From Clostridium acidisoli DSM 12555 (GTDB taxonomy: Bacteria; Bacillota; Clostridia; Clostridiales; Clostridiaceae), in contig NZ_FWXH01000006.1 of NCBI RefSeq assembly GCF_900176305.1, positions 1 to 64,000 on the forward strand: a DNA stretch of 64,000 bases, in the 5' to 3' direction. Both the position numbers and the translations under genes were made by a program. The notes below the pieces were generated by a model that saw nothing but the letters and a program-made list of their open reading frames with translations, was not told where the DNA came from and searched no databases. Of the stretch, positions 55,179 to 64,000 are shown one piece after another (the stretch's first letter is position 1; each line of letters starts with the position of its first letter).

Positions 55179-56525
55179 ATGAAAAAACTAACGTTGAAAG
55201 AAAAAATCTCCTATGGTCTTGGGGATTTTGGAAATGGTTTTATGTTCGACTTAGGGCAAGCTTACCTGTTAAAGTTTTATACAGATGTTGTTGGAATAGC
55301 ATCTGCATCAGCAGGAGGAATATTTTTATTCACTAAAATATTTGATGCTATTATGGATCCCATAGCTGGAACTATAATTGATTCAAGGAAATCCGGGAAG
55401 AATGGTAAATTTAGACCTATTATGTTTGCATCAAGTATAGCACTTGCAATACTTACAGTTATAACTTTTACAAATCCGGGAAAGACATCTACTTCCAAAT
55501 TAATCTTTGCTTATATCACATACATGATATGGGGGGTTGGATATTCTTTTACAAATGTACCTTATGGATCATTAGGTTCAGTAATAACTCAAGATGTAAA
55601 TGAAAGAGCATCGTTAGCTTCATTTAGACAGATAGGATCATCAGGAGCACTATTAATTACTGGAGTTATATTCATGCCGCTTGTATTGATATTTGGAAAT
55701 CCAAGGCTTGGATATCCTGCTGTAGCTGCACTTATGGGAATAGTAGGAATTTTATCTTTTAGAATGACGTATAAAAATACTAAAGAAGTTGTTGTTCAAG
55801 CAGAAACTAAAAGAGAAAAAATTACACCAAAATCAATTGCAAATACAATATTTTCCAATAGAGCGCTTTTGACATTAATATTAATGACTATATTCTCAAT
55901 ATCTGCATATAATATTAAAACTTCACTAATAATATATTATTGTCAATATAATTTAGGAAATGTGAAATTGATTATGTATGTGAACTTCTTTACTATAGGA
56001 TGTTCTGTTATAGGTGTTTCATTTATACCAAAGCTAGTAAAAAAATTTGGTAAAAAGAGAACAGTTATTATAGGTTTTTTAACAAGTGTAGTTGCTGATT
56101 CTATAAACTTCTTGTTACCTGGAAATATAGTTACATTTATAATACTTGCAAGTATAGCATTTATTGGTATCAGTATTCCTAATGGTGTAACATGGGCATT
56201 TGTTTCTGACTCCATTGATTATGGTGAATGGAAAACTGGTCATAGAAGAGAAGGCATTACATATTCAGCTTTTAATTTTTCAAGAAAATTAGCTCAATCT
56301 CTATCAGGATTTTTATCTGGAATAGGTCTAGCTATGATAGGTTATGTTGCAAATGCTAAACAAAGCGCACATACGTTACTTGGTATAAAGGTATTATTAA
56401 TGCTTTATCCTGCAATTGCATTATTAATTGCAGCTATAGTAATTGGAGTGTTATATAATCTTTCAGATAAAAAATTTGAAGAAATTGTAAAAGATTTAAA
56501 TTTAAGAAATGGTAAAAAGGCTTAA
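55179..56525 (+). CDS. GPH-family sugar (uronide):cation symporter
   Basis: This 448-residue transporter of the glycoside-pentoside-hexuronide family has 12 helices. Recognisable elements are KISYGLGDFGNGFMFDLG at the N-terminus, the loop AGTIIDSRKSGKNGKFRPIM, and the C-terminal segment DSIDYGEWKTGHRREGITYS. Context within the uxa genes suggests hexuronates or oligogalacturonides, taken up with Na+ or H+. ATG at 55179 follows GGAGGG; an earlier ATG overlaps that site. Confidence 0.9.
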   Translation: MKKLTLKEKISYGLGDFGNGFMFDLGQAYLLKFYTDVVGIASASAGGIFLFTKIFDAIMDPIAGTIIDSRKSGKNGKFRPIMFASSIALAILTVITFTNPGKTSTSKLIFAYITYMIWGVGYSFTNVPYGSLGSVITQDVNERASLASFRQIGSSGALLITGVIFMPLVLIFGNPRLGYPAVAALMGIVGILSFRMTYKNTKEVVVQAETKREKITPKSIANTIFSNRALLTLILMTIFSISAYNIKTSLIIYYCQYNLGNVKLIMYVNFFTIGCSVIGVSFIPKLVKKFGKKRTVIIGFLTSVVADSINFLLPGNIVTFIILASIAFIGISIPNGVTWAFVSDSIDYGEWKTGHRREGITYSAFNFSRKLAQSLSGFLSGIGLAMIGYVANAKQSAHTLLGIKVLLMLYPAIALLIAAIVIGVLYNLSDKKFEEIVKDLNLRNGKKA

Positions 56526-56556
56526 CATTAAATATAAATTTAAAAATAAACATTTT

Positions 56557-56636
56557 ATGTTCACGTGTGCATAGCTTTGTGTTATAATATTATTGGGAAG
56601 GTCATTTAAGTATAATGTTTTGAATACGTGAACATT
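56557..56636 (+). promoter_or_regulatory. uxaB promoter flanked by two LacI-type operators
   Basis: The pseudo-palindrome ATGTTCACGTGTGCAT (56557-56572) overlaps the expected -35 region of a promoter with -10 TATAAT at 56583-56588. A second, inverted site TGAATACGTGAACATT (56621-56636) lies downstream. Both share TGTTCACGT. Two sites bracketing the promoter would suit repression by looping. Confidence 0.6.
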
Positions 56637-56655
56637 ATTAATTAGGAGGATAATT

Positions 56656-58104
56656 ATGAAATTAAGTAAAACTACCTTTAAGGATTACAAGGAATACCCT
56701 GAAAGAATAATACAATTTGGTGAAGGAAATTTCTTGAGAGCTTTTGTTGATTGGCAAATTGATAAAATGAATAAAGAAGCTGATTTTAATGGAAGCGTTG
56801 TTATCGTTCAGCCACTAGCAACTGGATTAGTTGATATGCTTAATGAACAAGATGGATTATACACTTTATATTTACAGGGCTTAAAAGACGGAAAAGCTGT
56901 AAAAGAACATTCTGTAATAAATAGCATAAGTAGAAGTTTAAATCCATATTCTCAATATGAAGAATATTTGAAAGTAGCTGAAAATCCAGAACTTAGATTT
57001 GTTATATCAAACACTACTGAAGCTGGAATAGCTTTTGATGAAAATGATAAATTAGGTGATACCTGTCAAAATAGTTATCCAGGAAAGTTAACTGCATTTT
57101 TATACAGAAGATTTAAAACTTTTAATGGTGACAAAGCAAAAGGCATGATAATAATACCATGTGAGCTTATAGATAGAAATGGAGAAAAATTAAAAGCTAC
57201 TATTTTAAAATTTGCAAAACTTTGGAAATTAGAAAATGAATTTGTAACTTGGCTAAATGAGGCAAACACTTTCTGCTGCACACTTGTAGATAGAATAGTT
57301 CCTGGTTATCCAAGAGATACTATAGAAGAAATTCATAAAGAATTAGGTTATGAAGACAGCTTAGTTGATGTTGGTGAACAATTCCACCTATGGGTAATAG
57401 AAGGACCACAATGGATAGCAAATGAGCTACCTTTTGAAAAAGCTGGATTGAATGTAAAATTAGTTGATGACGTTACACCTTATAGAACAAGAAAAGTTAG
57501 AATACTTAATGGAGCACATACTGCACTTGTACCAGTAGCATATCTTTATGGCTTAGATACTGTAGGACATTCTGTTGATGATGCTGTTATCGGAAAATTC
57601 TTAAGAGGCGTAATGTACGATGAGATTATTCCTACATTGGATCTTCCAGAAGATGAATTAAAATATTTTGCTAATGCTGTACTTGAAAGATTTATGAATC
57701 CTTTTGTAAATCACTATCTAATGAGCATAGCATTAAATTCTTTATCTAAATTTGAAACTAGAGATTTACCTTCATTACTTGAATTTACTAAGAGAAAAGG
57801 TGAACTTCCAAAGAAACTAGTATTTTCTTTAGCTGCTCTAATAGAGTTCTATAAGGGCAAAAGAGGAGAAGAAGAAATCAAACTTGCAGATGATGAGGAT
57901 ATTTTAGCTTTATTTAAGGAATTATGGGCAAATTGCGATGGAAGTAATGAAGCTTACAAAAAAATAGTAACTACTGTATTAGAATATGAAAAGAACTGGA
58001 AAATGAATTTAAATAATGTAAGTGGATTAACTGATGCAGTTACTGAAAATCTAATTAACATTGAACAATTAGGAATAAAAGAAGCTCTTAAATCTGTAAT
58101 GTAA
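56656..58104 (+). CDS. uxaB: Tagaturonate reductase (altronate oxidoreductase)
   Basis: This 482-residue enzyme of the long-chain mannitol dehydrogenase family reduces D-tagaturonate to D-altronate with NADH. Key segments are [19 protein letters not shown] (Rossmann start), [11 protein letters not shown], a [12 protein letters not shown] stretch and the catalytic region [19 protein letters not shown] with the lysine/asparagine/histidine pattern. GGAGGA precedes the ATG. UxaA follows 17 bp downstream, so the two form an operon. Confidence 0.95.
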   Translation: MKLSKTTFKDYKEYPERIIQFGEGNFLRAFVDWQIDKMNKEADFNGSVVIVQPLATGLVDMLNEQDGLYTLYLQGLKDGKAVKEHSVINSISRSLNPYSQYEEYLKVAENPELRFVISNTTEAGIAFDENDKLGDTCQNSYPGKLTAFLYRRFKTFNGDKAKGMIIIPCELIDRNGEKLKATILKFAKLWKLENEFVTWLNEANTFCCTLVDRIVPGYPRDTIEEIHKELGYEDSLVDVGEQFHLWVIEGPQWIANELPFEKAGLNVKLVDDVTPYRTRKVRILNGAHTALVPVAYLYGLDTVGHSVDDAVIGKFLRGVMYDEIIPTLDLPEDELKYFANAVLERFMNPFVNHYLMSIALNSLSKFETRDLPSLLEFTKRKGELPKKLVFSLAALIEFYKGKRGEEEIKLADDEDILALFKELWANCDGSNEAYKKIVTTVLEYEKNWKMNLNNVSGLTDAVTENLINIEQLGIKEALKSVM

Positions 58105-58121
58105 TCGAGAGAGGTATTTTT

Positions 58122-59600
58122 ATGAAAAATATTATAAAGATTAACGAAAACGATAATGTCGTTGTTGCTTTAACTGATTTAAATAAATCAGATGTTATTA
58201 AGGTGGATGGCAAAGAGATTACTGTTACTGAGCCTGTTAAAAGAGGACATAAAGTTGCTATAACAAACATTAAAGAAGGAGAAAATATTGTAAAGTATGG
58301 ATTTTATATAGGGCATGCTATCAAGGATATTGAAGTAGGACAATGGATTCACACTCACAATATTAAAACCAACCTTAGTGGAATAAAAGAATATGTATAT
58401 AATAAGAAGAAATTTGAAAATAATTTTGAAGATAAGAAATTAACATTCAAAGGTTACAAAAGAGAAAATGGTACTGTAGGTATAAGAAATGAACTATGGA
58501 TAGTACCTACTGTTGGATGTGTTAATGGAATAGCAGATCTTATCGCAAAAAGATTCGAAGAAGAAACTTCTTTTACAGATGTTCATGTGTTTAAACATAA
58601 TTATGGATGCTCTCAGCTTGGAGATGACCATTTAGCTACAAGAACTATACTAGGAGACATAGTTAAACATCCTAATGCTGGTGGTGTTTTAGTTCTTGGA
58701 CTTGGATGTGAAAACAATACAATGCCTGATTTCATAAAATCTTTAGGGGATTATAATGAAAAAAGAGTTAAATTTATGATTTCTCAAAAAGTAGAGGATG
58801 AAATAGAAGAAGGCGCTAAAAGACTAAAAGAGCTTTATGATAACTCTAAAGAGGATAAAAGAGAAGATATACCTTTAAGTGAGCTAAAAATAGGACTTAA
58901 ATGTGGTGCTTCTGATGGATTTTCCGGAATAACGGCCAATCCGTTACTTGGAAAATTATCTGACTTTTTAACAGCGCAAAATGCTACAACCATATTAACA
59001 GAAGTTCCAGAAATGTTTGGAGCAGAAACAATTTTAATGGATAGAGCTAAAAATAAAGATGTATTTGATAAAACTGTAAGTCTAATAAATGATTTCAAAA
59101 AATATTTTATGAGTTATAATCAACCTGTATATGAAAACCCTTCACCTGGAAATAAAGCCGGTGGAATAACTACCTTAGAAGATAAGTCACTTGGATGTAC
59201 TCAAAAATCAGGTAGTGCAGAAATTGTTGATGTAATAAAATATGGTGAGGTTATAAAACAAAAAGGACTTAATTTATTGAGTGCACCTGGAAATGATTTA
59301 GTTGCATCTACAGCATTAGCTTCTGCAGGATGCCACATTGTATTATTTACAACAGGAAGAGGAACACCGTTTGGAACTTTTGTCCCAACAGTAAAAATAT
59401 CTACCAATAGCCAGATTTATAATAAAAAGAAAAACTGGATAGACTTCAATGCCGGAAGACTTATTGAAAATGAGTCAATGGAAGAAGTATTAAATAACTT
59501 TATTGAATACATTATTGGTGTAGCCAGCGGAGAATTAGCTAACAATGAAAAGAATAATATAAGAGAAATAGCTATATTCAAAAATGGAGTAACACTATAA
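58122..59600 (+). CDS. uxaA: Altronate dehydratase
   Basis: This 492-residue Fe-dependent dehydratase converts D-altronate to 2-keto-3-deoxygluconate. It has an N-terminal SAF-like domain (about residues 1-90; VKRGHKVAITNIKEGENIVK) and a large C-terminal domain with GYKRENGTVGIRNELWIVPT, HNYGCSQLGDD, VLGLGCENN and LKCGASDGFSGITANP. The last step genes (kdgK/kdgA) are not in this window. GAGAGG precedes the ATG. Confidence 0.95.
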   Translation: MKNIIKINENDNVVVALTDLNKSDVIKVDGKEITVTEPVKRGHKVAITNIKEGENIVKYGFYIGHAIKDIEVGQWIHTHNIKTNLSGIKEYVYNKKKFENNFEDKKLTFKGYKRENGTVGIRNELWIVPTVGCVNGIADLIAKRFEEETSFTDVHVFKHNYGCSQLGDDHLATRTILGDIVKHPNAGGVLVLGLGCENNTMPDFIKSLGDYNEKRVKFMISQKVEDEIEEGAKRLKELYDNSKEDKREDIPLSELKIGLKCGASDGFSGITANPLLGKLSDFLTAQNATTILTEVPEMFGAETILMDRAKNKDVFDKTVSLINDFKKYFMSYNQPVYENPSPGNKAGGITTLEDKSLGCTQKSGSAEIVDVIKYGEVIKQKGLNLLSAPGNDLVASTALASAGCHIVLFTTGRGTPFGTFVPTVKISTNSQIYNKKKNWIDFNAGRLIENESMEEVLNNFIEYIIGVASGELANNEKNNIREIAIFKNGVTL

Positions 59601-59654
59601 AATACTAACTTACCACTACCTACTATAACTATATATATTTATAAAATCTTAAAA

Positions 59655-59699
59655 TTAAAGGCTTATCTTTATTCGCTTGGAATAAAGATGAGTCTTTAA
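59655..59699 (+). terminator. Terminator after uxaA
   Basis: An 18-20-bp stem, TTAAAGGCTTATCTTTATTC against GAATAAAGATGAGTCTTTAA with G-T pairs, closes on GCTTG. The T run after it is weak. Confidence 0.65.
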
Positions 59700-59756
59700 T
59701 TTATGATATAATAAATCTACATTAATATATAATACTATTATACAGGAGATGAATTT

Positions 59757-60596
59757 ATGAGTTGTAAGTTGATTTGTATTGATATGGATGGAACCTTATT
59801 AAATGATGAGAAAACAATAAATGAGGAAAATTTAGTTGCAATAAAAAAAGCACATGACAAAGGTGTTAGAATAGCTGTATGCACGGGAAGGCTTTTTACA
59901 TCAGCAAAGTATTTTGGTGATGTAATTGGAGTGAAGGCACCTATAATTGCATCTAATGGAGCCTACATAAGAGAAAAAGATGAGGAAAGGATTATATACA
60001 AGCTTGAACTTGGAGTGAAAAATTTAATAAAGATTCAAGATATAGTAGGAAAATATAAGCTAAGAGTGTATTATAATACTGCTGATTCAGTAATAGCAGC
60101 TAATGGTTTTCCTAAAAACTACGCTTATGCTAAGATGAATGAGAAACTTAAAGAAGATTTTAAAATAGGGTTAATTGATAGCAAAGATATATATAAAACA
60201 ATTGAAGAAAAGGGTAGCGAAATTTTGAAGTGTATATGTATATCAGAAGATGGACTTGATACATATAAAGCTAAAAAGGAACTTTTAGATCTTAATGAAT
60301 TTGAAGTTGTAAGTTCAGGAGAAGATAATATTGAAATAATGCACAAGGGAAATTCTAAAGGAAGAGCAGTGAAAGAGTTAGCTGAAATTTTTGGAATATC
60401 CAGAGAAGAAGTAATGTGTATTGGTGATAATGAAAATGATCTTTCTATGATTGAATATGCTGGGATAGGAGTAGCTATGGGGAATGGATCTGAACTTGTA
60501 AAAAAAGCAGCAGATTATATTACTGATACAAATAATAACTCAGGTGTGGCGAGGGCTATAGAAAAATTTGTGCTAAGCACAGGTAATGAAATTTAG
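59757..60596 (+). CDS. Cof-type HAD hydrolase
   Basis: This 279-residue HAD phosphatase with a C2B-type cap has motif I CIDMDGTLLNDEKT, motif II VCTGRL, a lysine in HKGNSKGRAV and motif IV GDNENDLSMIEYAGIGVAMGNG. Such YidA/Cof enzymes dephosphorylate sugar phosphates or other small phosphorylated compounds; the substrate is not defined by sequence. GGAGATG precedes the ATG. It may support sugar metabolism, but it is outside the uxa operon. Confidence 0.9.
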   Translation: MSCKLICIDMDGTLLNDEKTINEENLVAIKKAHDKGVRIAVCTGRLFTSAKYFGDVIGVKAPIIASNGAYIREKDEERIIYKLELGVKNLIKIQDIVGKYKLRVYYNTADSVIAANGFPKNYAYAKMNEKLKEDFKIGLIDSKDIYKTIEEKGSEILKCICISEDGLDTYKAKKELLDLNEFEVVSSGEDNIEIMHKGNSKGRAVKELAEIFGISREEVMCIGDNENDLSMIEYAGIGVAMGNGSELVKKAADYITDTNNNSGVARAIEKFVLSTGNEI

Positions 60597-60702
60597 AATA
60601 TTTTATGAAATTAGAAGAAATACTATACTAATTATATTTTTTAATATAATATAAATTGTATAAAGTACATTAAAAAATAACCTATTAATGGAGTGAGTTT
60701 AA

Positions 60703-61185
60703 TTGATTTTAGGACAAGAAAATTTAAACATAGTTTTATTCCAGCCAGAAATACCACAAAATACAGGAAATATTGCAAGAACATGTGTACTTACCAATAG
60801 TAAGTTGCATTTAATAAAACCATTGGGCTTTAGTTTAGATGAAAAACATTTAAAAAGAGCAGGGCTTGATTATTGGAGTGAACTTGATTTAACTGTTTAT
60901 GATTCTTATGATGAGCTAAGAGAAAAATATAAGGATTCTACATTTTATTTTTCTACTACTAAAGGAAAAAACTATTACGAAGAAGTTACATTTAAACAAG
61001 GAGATTTTATTGTATTTGGTAGAGAATCATGTGGACTTCCAGATAGCATTAGAGAAAGCGATCCTAAGAGATGCATAAGAGTTCCGATGATAAAAACAAG
61101 TCTTAGGTCTCTAAACCTTTCAAACACAGTAGCAATAGTAGCATATGAAGGTTTAAGACAAATAGGATTTCCAAATATGAAGTAA
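60703..61185 (+). CDS. trmL: tRNA (cytidine(34)-2'-O)-methyltransferase
   Basis: This 160-residue SPOUT methyltransferase modifies the wobble ribose of certain leucine tRNAs. The motifs are NIVLFQPEIPQNTGNIARTC, FGRESCGLPDSI and IRVPMIKTSLRSLNLSNTVA, which form the knotted SAM site. The start is TTG 60703 behind GGAGTG. The length is typical of TrmL/CspR. It lies 21 bp before the DegV gene. Confidence 0.93.
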   Translation: MILGQENLNIVLFQPEIPQNTGNIARTCVLTNSKLHLIKPLGFSLDEKHLKRAGLDYWSELDLTVYDSYDELREKYKDSTFYFSTTKGKNYYEEVTFKQGDFIVFGRESCGLPDSIRESDPKRCIRVPMIKTSLRSLNLSNTVAIVAYEGLRQIGFPNMK

Positions 61186-61206
61186 GATACATAAAGGAGA
61201 AGATTA

Positions 61207-62040
61207 ATGGAAAAAATAAAAATTATAACCGTAAGTACTGCAGATTTACCGAAGGATATAATTGATAAATATGATATTGAAGTACTTCCACTACTCGTAA
61301 ATATTGGTGACAAATCATATTTAGATGGGATAGATATAACAACTTCAAAGCTTTTGGAAATCATGGATACTGATGGGGTATTCCCTACTACAATGCAGGT
61401 TAATCCACAAAGGCACTATGAATGTTTTAAAAAGTATCTAGAAGAAGGTTATAAAATTATAATGATAAGTATGTCTTCTAAGATGAGTGGAACTTATCAA
61501 TCGGCATGTATAGCAAAGGACATGTTGGAAACAGACGATATAGCTGTAATAGACAGCCTTAATGTTACGTCTGGACTTGGAGTTTTAGTACTTAAAGCAT
61601 GTAGACTTAGAGATGCAGGCTATGATTTTGATAAAATAGCTGAAGAAATAATAAATACAATTCCACACGTTAAAAGTGCTATTGCATTTAACAGATTAGA
61701 TAATTTAATTAAAGGTGGAAGACTTTCAAAAGCAGCAGGAACTATTGGAAATATTTTGGGAATTAAGCTTATTTTAACAATCAAAGATGGTGAAATGATT
61801 GTTGTGGATAAGGTTAGAGGAACAAAAAAGGCAGCTAAATCCATATTGAATTATGCAAGTGAAGTTGGGATTTCAAAAAATGAAACCAGTATCCTATTAT
61901 ATATAGGAGAAAATGAAGTACGTGAATTGCTTGAGGATACATATAAAGATAAGGAAGGTTTTATAGAATGTGAAGCTGGGTGTGTAGTAGGAACACATTC
62001 TGGATCTGGTGCCTGCGGAATATTTTTTATAGAGGAATAA
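61207..62040 (+). CDS. DegV family fatty-acid-binding protein
   Basis: This 277-residue protein has the DegV fold: an opening STADLPKDIIDKYDIEVLPL, SSKMSGTYQSACIA and NRLDNLIKGGRLSKAAG, and a C-terminal GSGACGIFFI. DegV/FakB-type proteins bind a fatty acid and present it to a kinase for incorporation into phospholipids. Several paralogues usually exist, so the exact role is uncertain. AAGGAGA precedes the ATG. Confidence 0.92.
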   Translation: MEKIKIITVSTADLPKDIIDKYDIEVLPLLVNIGDKSYLDGIDITTSKLLEIMDTDGVFPTTMQVNPQRHYECFKKYLEEGYKIIMISMSSKMSGTYQSACIAKDMLETDDIAVIDSLNVTSGLGVLVLKACRLRDAGYDFDKIAEEIINTIPHVKSAIAFNRLDNLIKGGRLSKAAGTIGNILGIKLILTIKDGEMIVVDKVRGTKKAAKSILNYASEVGISKNETSILLYIGENEVRELLEDTYKDKEGFIECEAGCVVGTHSGSGACGIFFIEE

Positions 62041-62273
62041 TAAAAATGTAAATGGGAAGTATAAAAGCATAATAATTAGGAAACTAAATTCATAAACTCG
62101 CATTTATTTTACTTTAAATCTATTGATTTTACAAAAAATTTGGTTTATACTAATAAAGATTTAACAAATATGCATATATACAAAATTTTTTGTGCTTTTT
62201 AGGCAAAAAATAAAAAAGTAGTATCACAACTTATTTTTAATTTAAAGGGAACATATTATTAGGAGGTAATCTA

Positions 62274-63347
62274 ATGAACAAGAAAAGAATATTAGCAGGA
62301 ATAGCATCACTTTTAATAGTGGCAACTGTTTTTGCAGGATGTGGAAGCAGCAGTAGTTCTAGTAGCAGCAGTAGTAGTAGCAAGAAAATTAAGATAGGAC
62401 TTTCTACTGATGAAGGCGGATTAAATGATAAATCATTTAACCAAGCAGCTGATACAGGAATAAAGAAAGCAGTAAGCGAATTTGGAAACATTGATTATAA
62501 ACCAATAGAATCAAAGAAATCAGATGAATATCAACCAAATCTTCAATCTTTAGTTGATGTTGGATCAGACCTAGTTTTTGGAGTAGGATATCAGATGGCA
62601 GATGCACTTCAAGCAGTTGCTAACAAATACCCTGATAAGAAATTTGCTATAATTGATAATGCTTATGATAAGCAACCTAAAAATGTTGAATCATTAATAT
62701 TTAAATCACAAGAAGGATCATTTTTAATGGGTGTAATTGCAGCAAAAGAAACTAAAACTAATAAACTTGGATTTATAGGTGGTAAACAAGGGGATTTAAT
62801 AGATAGTTTTGCAGCTGGTTACATAGCAGGAGCAAGAGCAATAAACCCTAATATTCAGGTAAAAGTATTATATGCTGATAGTTATTCAGATACTGCAAAA
62901 GGAAAAGAACTAGCAAGTACATTATATGGTGATGGATATGACATCGTATATCATGCTGCTGGTGGAGTTGGTATTGGTGTATTTGATGCAGCAGAAGATG
63001 CTAGAACTGCTGGTAAAGATGTATGGGCTATAGGTGTTGACCAAGACCAAGCAGTAACAGTTCCTAAATATGCTAATGTTATTCTTTCTAGTAATTTAAA
63101 GAGAGTTGATACAGCAACATATCAAGTTGTAAAAGACTTAAAAAATGGTAAATTTGCAGGTGGAACAGTTAAAGTATTTGGACTAAAAGAAGATGGCGTA
63201 GGATATGCTCCAACAACAAAAAATCATGTATCTAAAGATATATTAGATTTAGTTGACAAGTACAAACAAGCAATAATTGATGGTAAAATTGTTGTTCCAT
63301 CAAAAATAACAGATGCTAATAGTTTTACAGCTCCTTCAGTTCAATAA
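62274..63347 (+). CDS. BMP family substrate-binding lipoprotein
   Basis: This 357-residue lipoprotein has a signal peptide ending in lipobox VFAGC (Cys about residue 23), then an unusual run of 12 serines. The periplasmic-binding domain of the BMP/Med/PnrA family follows (IGLSTDEGGLNDKSFNQAA, GYQMADALQAVA, IAGARAINPNIQVKVLYA, AIGVDQDQA). Members bind purine nucleosides for an ABC importer. AGGAGGT precedes the ATG. A terminator lies between it and the ATPase gene, giving the binding protein a separate, more abundant transcript. Confidence 0.93.
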   Translation: MNKKRILAGIASLLIVATVFAGCGSSSSSSSSSSSSKKIKIGLSTDEGGLNDKSFNQAADTGIKKAVSEFGNIDYKPIESKKSDEYQPNLQSLVDVGSDLVFGVGYQMADALQAVANKYPDKKFAIIDNAYDKQPKNVESLIFKSQEGSFLMGVIAAKETKTNKLGFIGGKQGDLIDSFAAGYIAGARAINPNIQVKVLYADSYSDTAKGKELASTLYGDGYDIVYHAAGGVGIGVFDAAEDARTAGKDVWAIGVDQDQAVTVPKYANVILSSNLKRVDTATYQVVKDLKNGKFAGGTVKVFGLKEDGVGYAPTTKNHVSKDILDLVDKYKQAIIDGKIVVPSKITDANSFTAPSVQ

Positions 63348-63406
63348 TTAGTTTATAAAATTTAATAAAAATCTTTACTATTATATTAGGTTCATAATAT
63401 AATAAT

Positions 63407-63434
63407 GGCTAGGCATAAAAACCTAGCCTTTTTT
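63407..63434 (+). terminator. Intrinsic terminator after the BMP gene
   Basis: GGCTAGG (63407-63413) pairs with CCTAGCC (63422-63428), followed by six T residues. It would reduce transcription into the ABC ATPase gene. Confidence 0.9.
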
Positions 63435-63466
63435 CTGAAGAGGTAGATCAATTGAGGAGGATTGAA

Positions 63467-64000
63467 ATGGATAGGGTAGTCGAAATGAAAAATATTACGA
63501 AGATTTTCCCTGGTACAGTGGCTAATGATAATGTGAATTTTGAACTCTTTAGAGGAGAAACGCATGTATTATTAGGCGAAAACGGAGCTGGAAAAACAAC
63601 GCTTATGAATGTTTTATATGGACTTTATCAGCCGGAAAAAGGTGAAATCTTTGTAAATGGAACAGAACATAAAATATCAAATCCTAACGATGCCATTAAG
63701 CTTGGTATAGGAATGGTTCACCAGCATTTTATGCTTGTAGATAATTTTACAGTAGTGGAAAATATGATTTTAGGAATAGAACCTAAAATTGGATTAAAAA
63801 TAAACATGAAAAAAGCAATTCAAGACGTTAAAGAATTAGCAGATAAATATGGGTTTAATATAGAACCAAATGCAGTTATACATGACATATCTGTTGGACA
63901 GCAGCAGAAGGTTGAAATACTTAAAGCTCTTTATAGAGGAGCAGATGTATTAATATTAGATGAACCTACAGCGGTACTTACACCACAAGAAATAGATGAA
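63467..64000 (+). CDS. ABC transporter ATPase (nucleoside/simple-sugar type), 5' part
   Basis: The first 178 codons of an ABC ATPase run off the window. The Walker A is LLGENGAGKTTLMNVLYG, the Q-loop VHQHFMLVDNFTVVEN, the signature ISVGQQQKVEILKAL and the Walker B VLILDEPTAVLTPQE. In this family (NupA/RbsA/YufO-type) the full protein has two ATPase halves and about 500 residues. It is 119 bp downstream of the BMP lipoprotein gene and surely belongs to the same importer. ATG at 63467 follows GAGGAGG. Confidence 0.93.
   Translation, partial: MDRVVEMKNITKIFPGTVANDNVNFELFRGETHVLLGENGAGKTTLMNVLYGLYQPEKGEIFVNGTEHKISNPNDAIKLGIGMVHQHFMLVDNFTVVENMILGIEPKIGLKINMKKAIQDVKELADKYGFNIEPNAVIHDISVGQQQKVEILKALYRGADVLILDEPTAVLTPQEIDE

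Noticed and set aside
62041-62273. Purine riboswitch before the BMP lipoprotein gene
   Set aside because: I looked for the conserved purine-aptamer junction and loop sequences and did not see them; the leader is plain AT-rich DNA.

Overview
This is a gene-dense, AT-rich chromosomal segment of a spore-forming, anaerobic Firmicute of the genus Clostridium. The support is AGA-dominated arginine use, strong AGGAGG-type ribosome sites, a SleB-type cortex hydrolase, rubrerythrin, a glycyl-radical enzyme with its activase, an iron-sulfur L-serine dehydratase and two T-box leaders. From memory, the order (uridine kinase, sdaAB/sdaAA, uxaC-lacI-transporter-uxaB-uxaA, TrmL, DegV, BMP lipoprotein) resembles C. 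acetobutylicum and its close relatives. I could not verify this by search. No transposase, integrase, phage gene, rRNA or CRISPR array is visible.

Region by region. 1-4.6 kb: a repeat end, a trio made of a membrane protein, a J-domain protein with a cysteine-rich tail and a DUF5685 protein, an NdpA-like nucleoid protein, and a DUF4363/DUF421 pair. 4.7-9.6 kb: a uridine-kinase-like protein, L-serine dehydratase, rubrerythrin, two small unknowns and phosphatidylserine synthase. 9.8-16.3 kb: TVP38-type membrane protein, CBS protein, lipid kinase, unknown membrane protein, then a compact second Hsp70 machine (J-like TPR protein without HPD, short GrpE, Hsp70). 16.3-20.4 kb: YgiQ radical SAM protein, SleB and a DEAD-box helicase. 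20.6-23.9 kb: a cysteine T-box leading cysE-queG, then plsC and nth. 23.9-29.6 kb: a response regulator and histidine kinase separated by an antisense metallophosphoesterase, followed by yjjI-yjjW. 29.7-33.2 kb: YitT, an M42 peptidase, VanW and tRNA-Leu(CAG).

33.3-43 kb looks accessory. It holds a 5'-shortened MFS gene, a possible transporter remnant and a pentose locus: two ROK regulators, a sugar:H+ symporter with strongly foreign codon use, xylulokinase, a DUF4867 protein and a fucose/arabinose-isomerase-family protein that probably serves as a non-orthologous xylose isomerase. 43-49.5 kb: an Old Yellow Enzyme-type reductase, leuA under a leucine T-box, a D-2-hydroxyacid dehydrogenase, a 500-bp repeat and a DUF1284 protein. 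49.5-52.3 kb: an AEC transporter and a chemoreceptor. 52.4-59.6 kb: a hexuronate regulon (uxaC, LacI regulator, GPH symporter, uxaB, uxaA) with shared pseudo-palindromic operators. 59.7-64 kb: Cof phosphatase, TrmL, DegV, a BMP-family lipoprotein and the start of its ABC ATPase.

The most unusual structure is a family of four intergenic foldback repeats (1-197, 19083-19316, 29641-29707, 48401-48906). They share terminal inverted repeats and are filled with strings of small hairpins joined by GGTGAAGGG-like linkers. Next come the second Hsp70 operon with its HPD-less J-like protein, the DUF5685/Cys-tail J-protein trio, and the uncharacterised glycyl-radical enzyme YjjI, which directly follows a sensor kinase.
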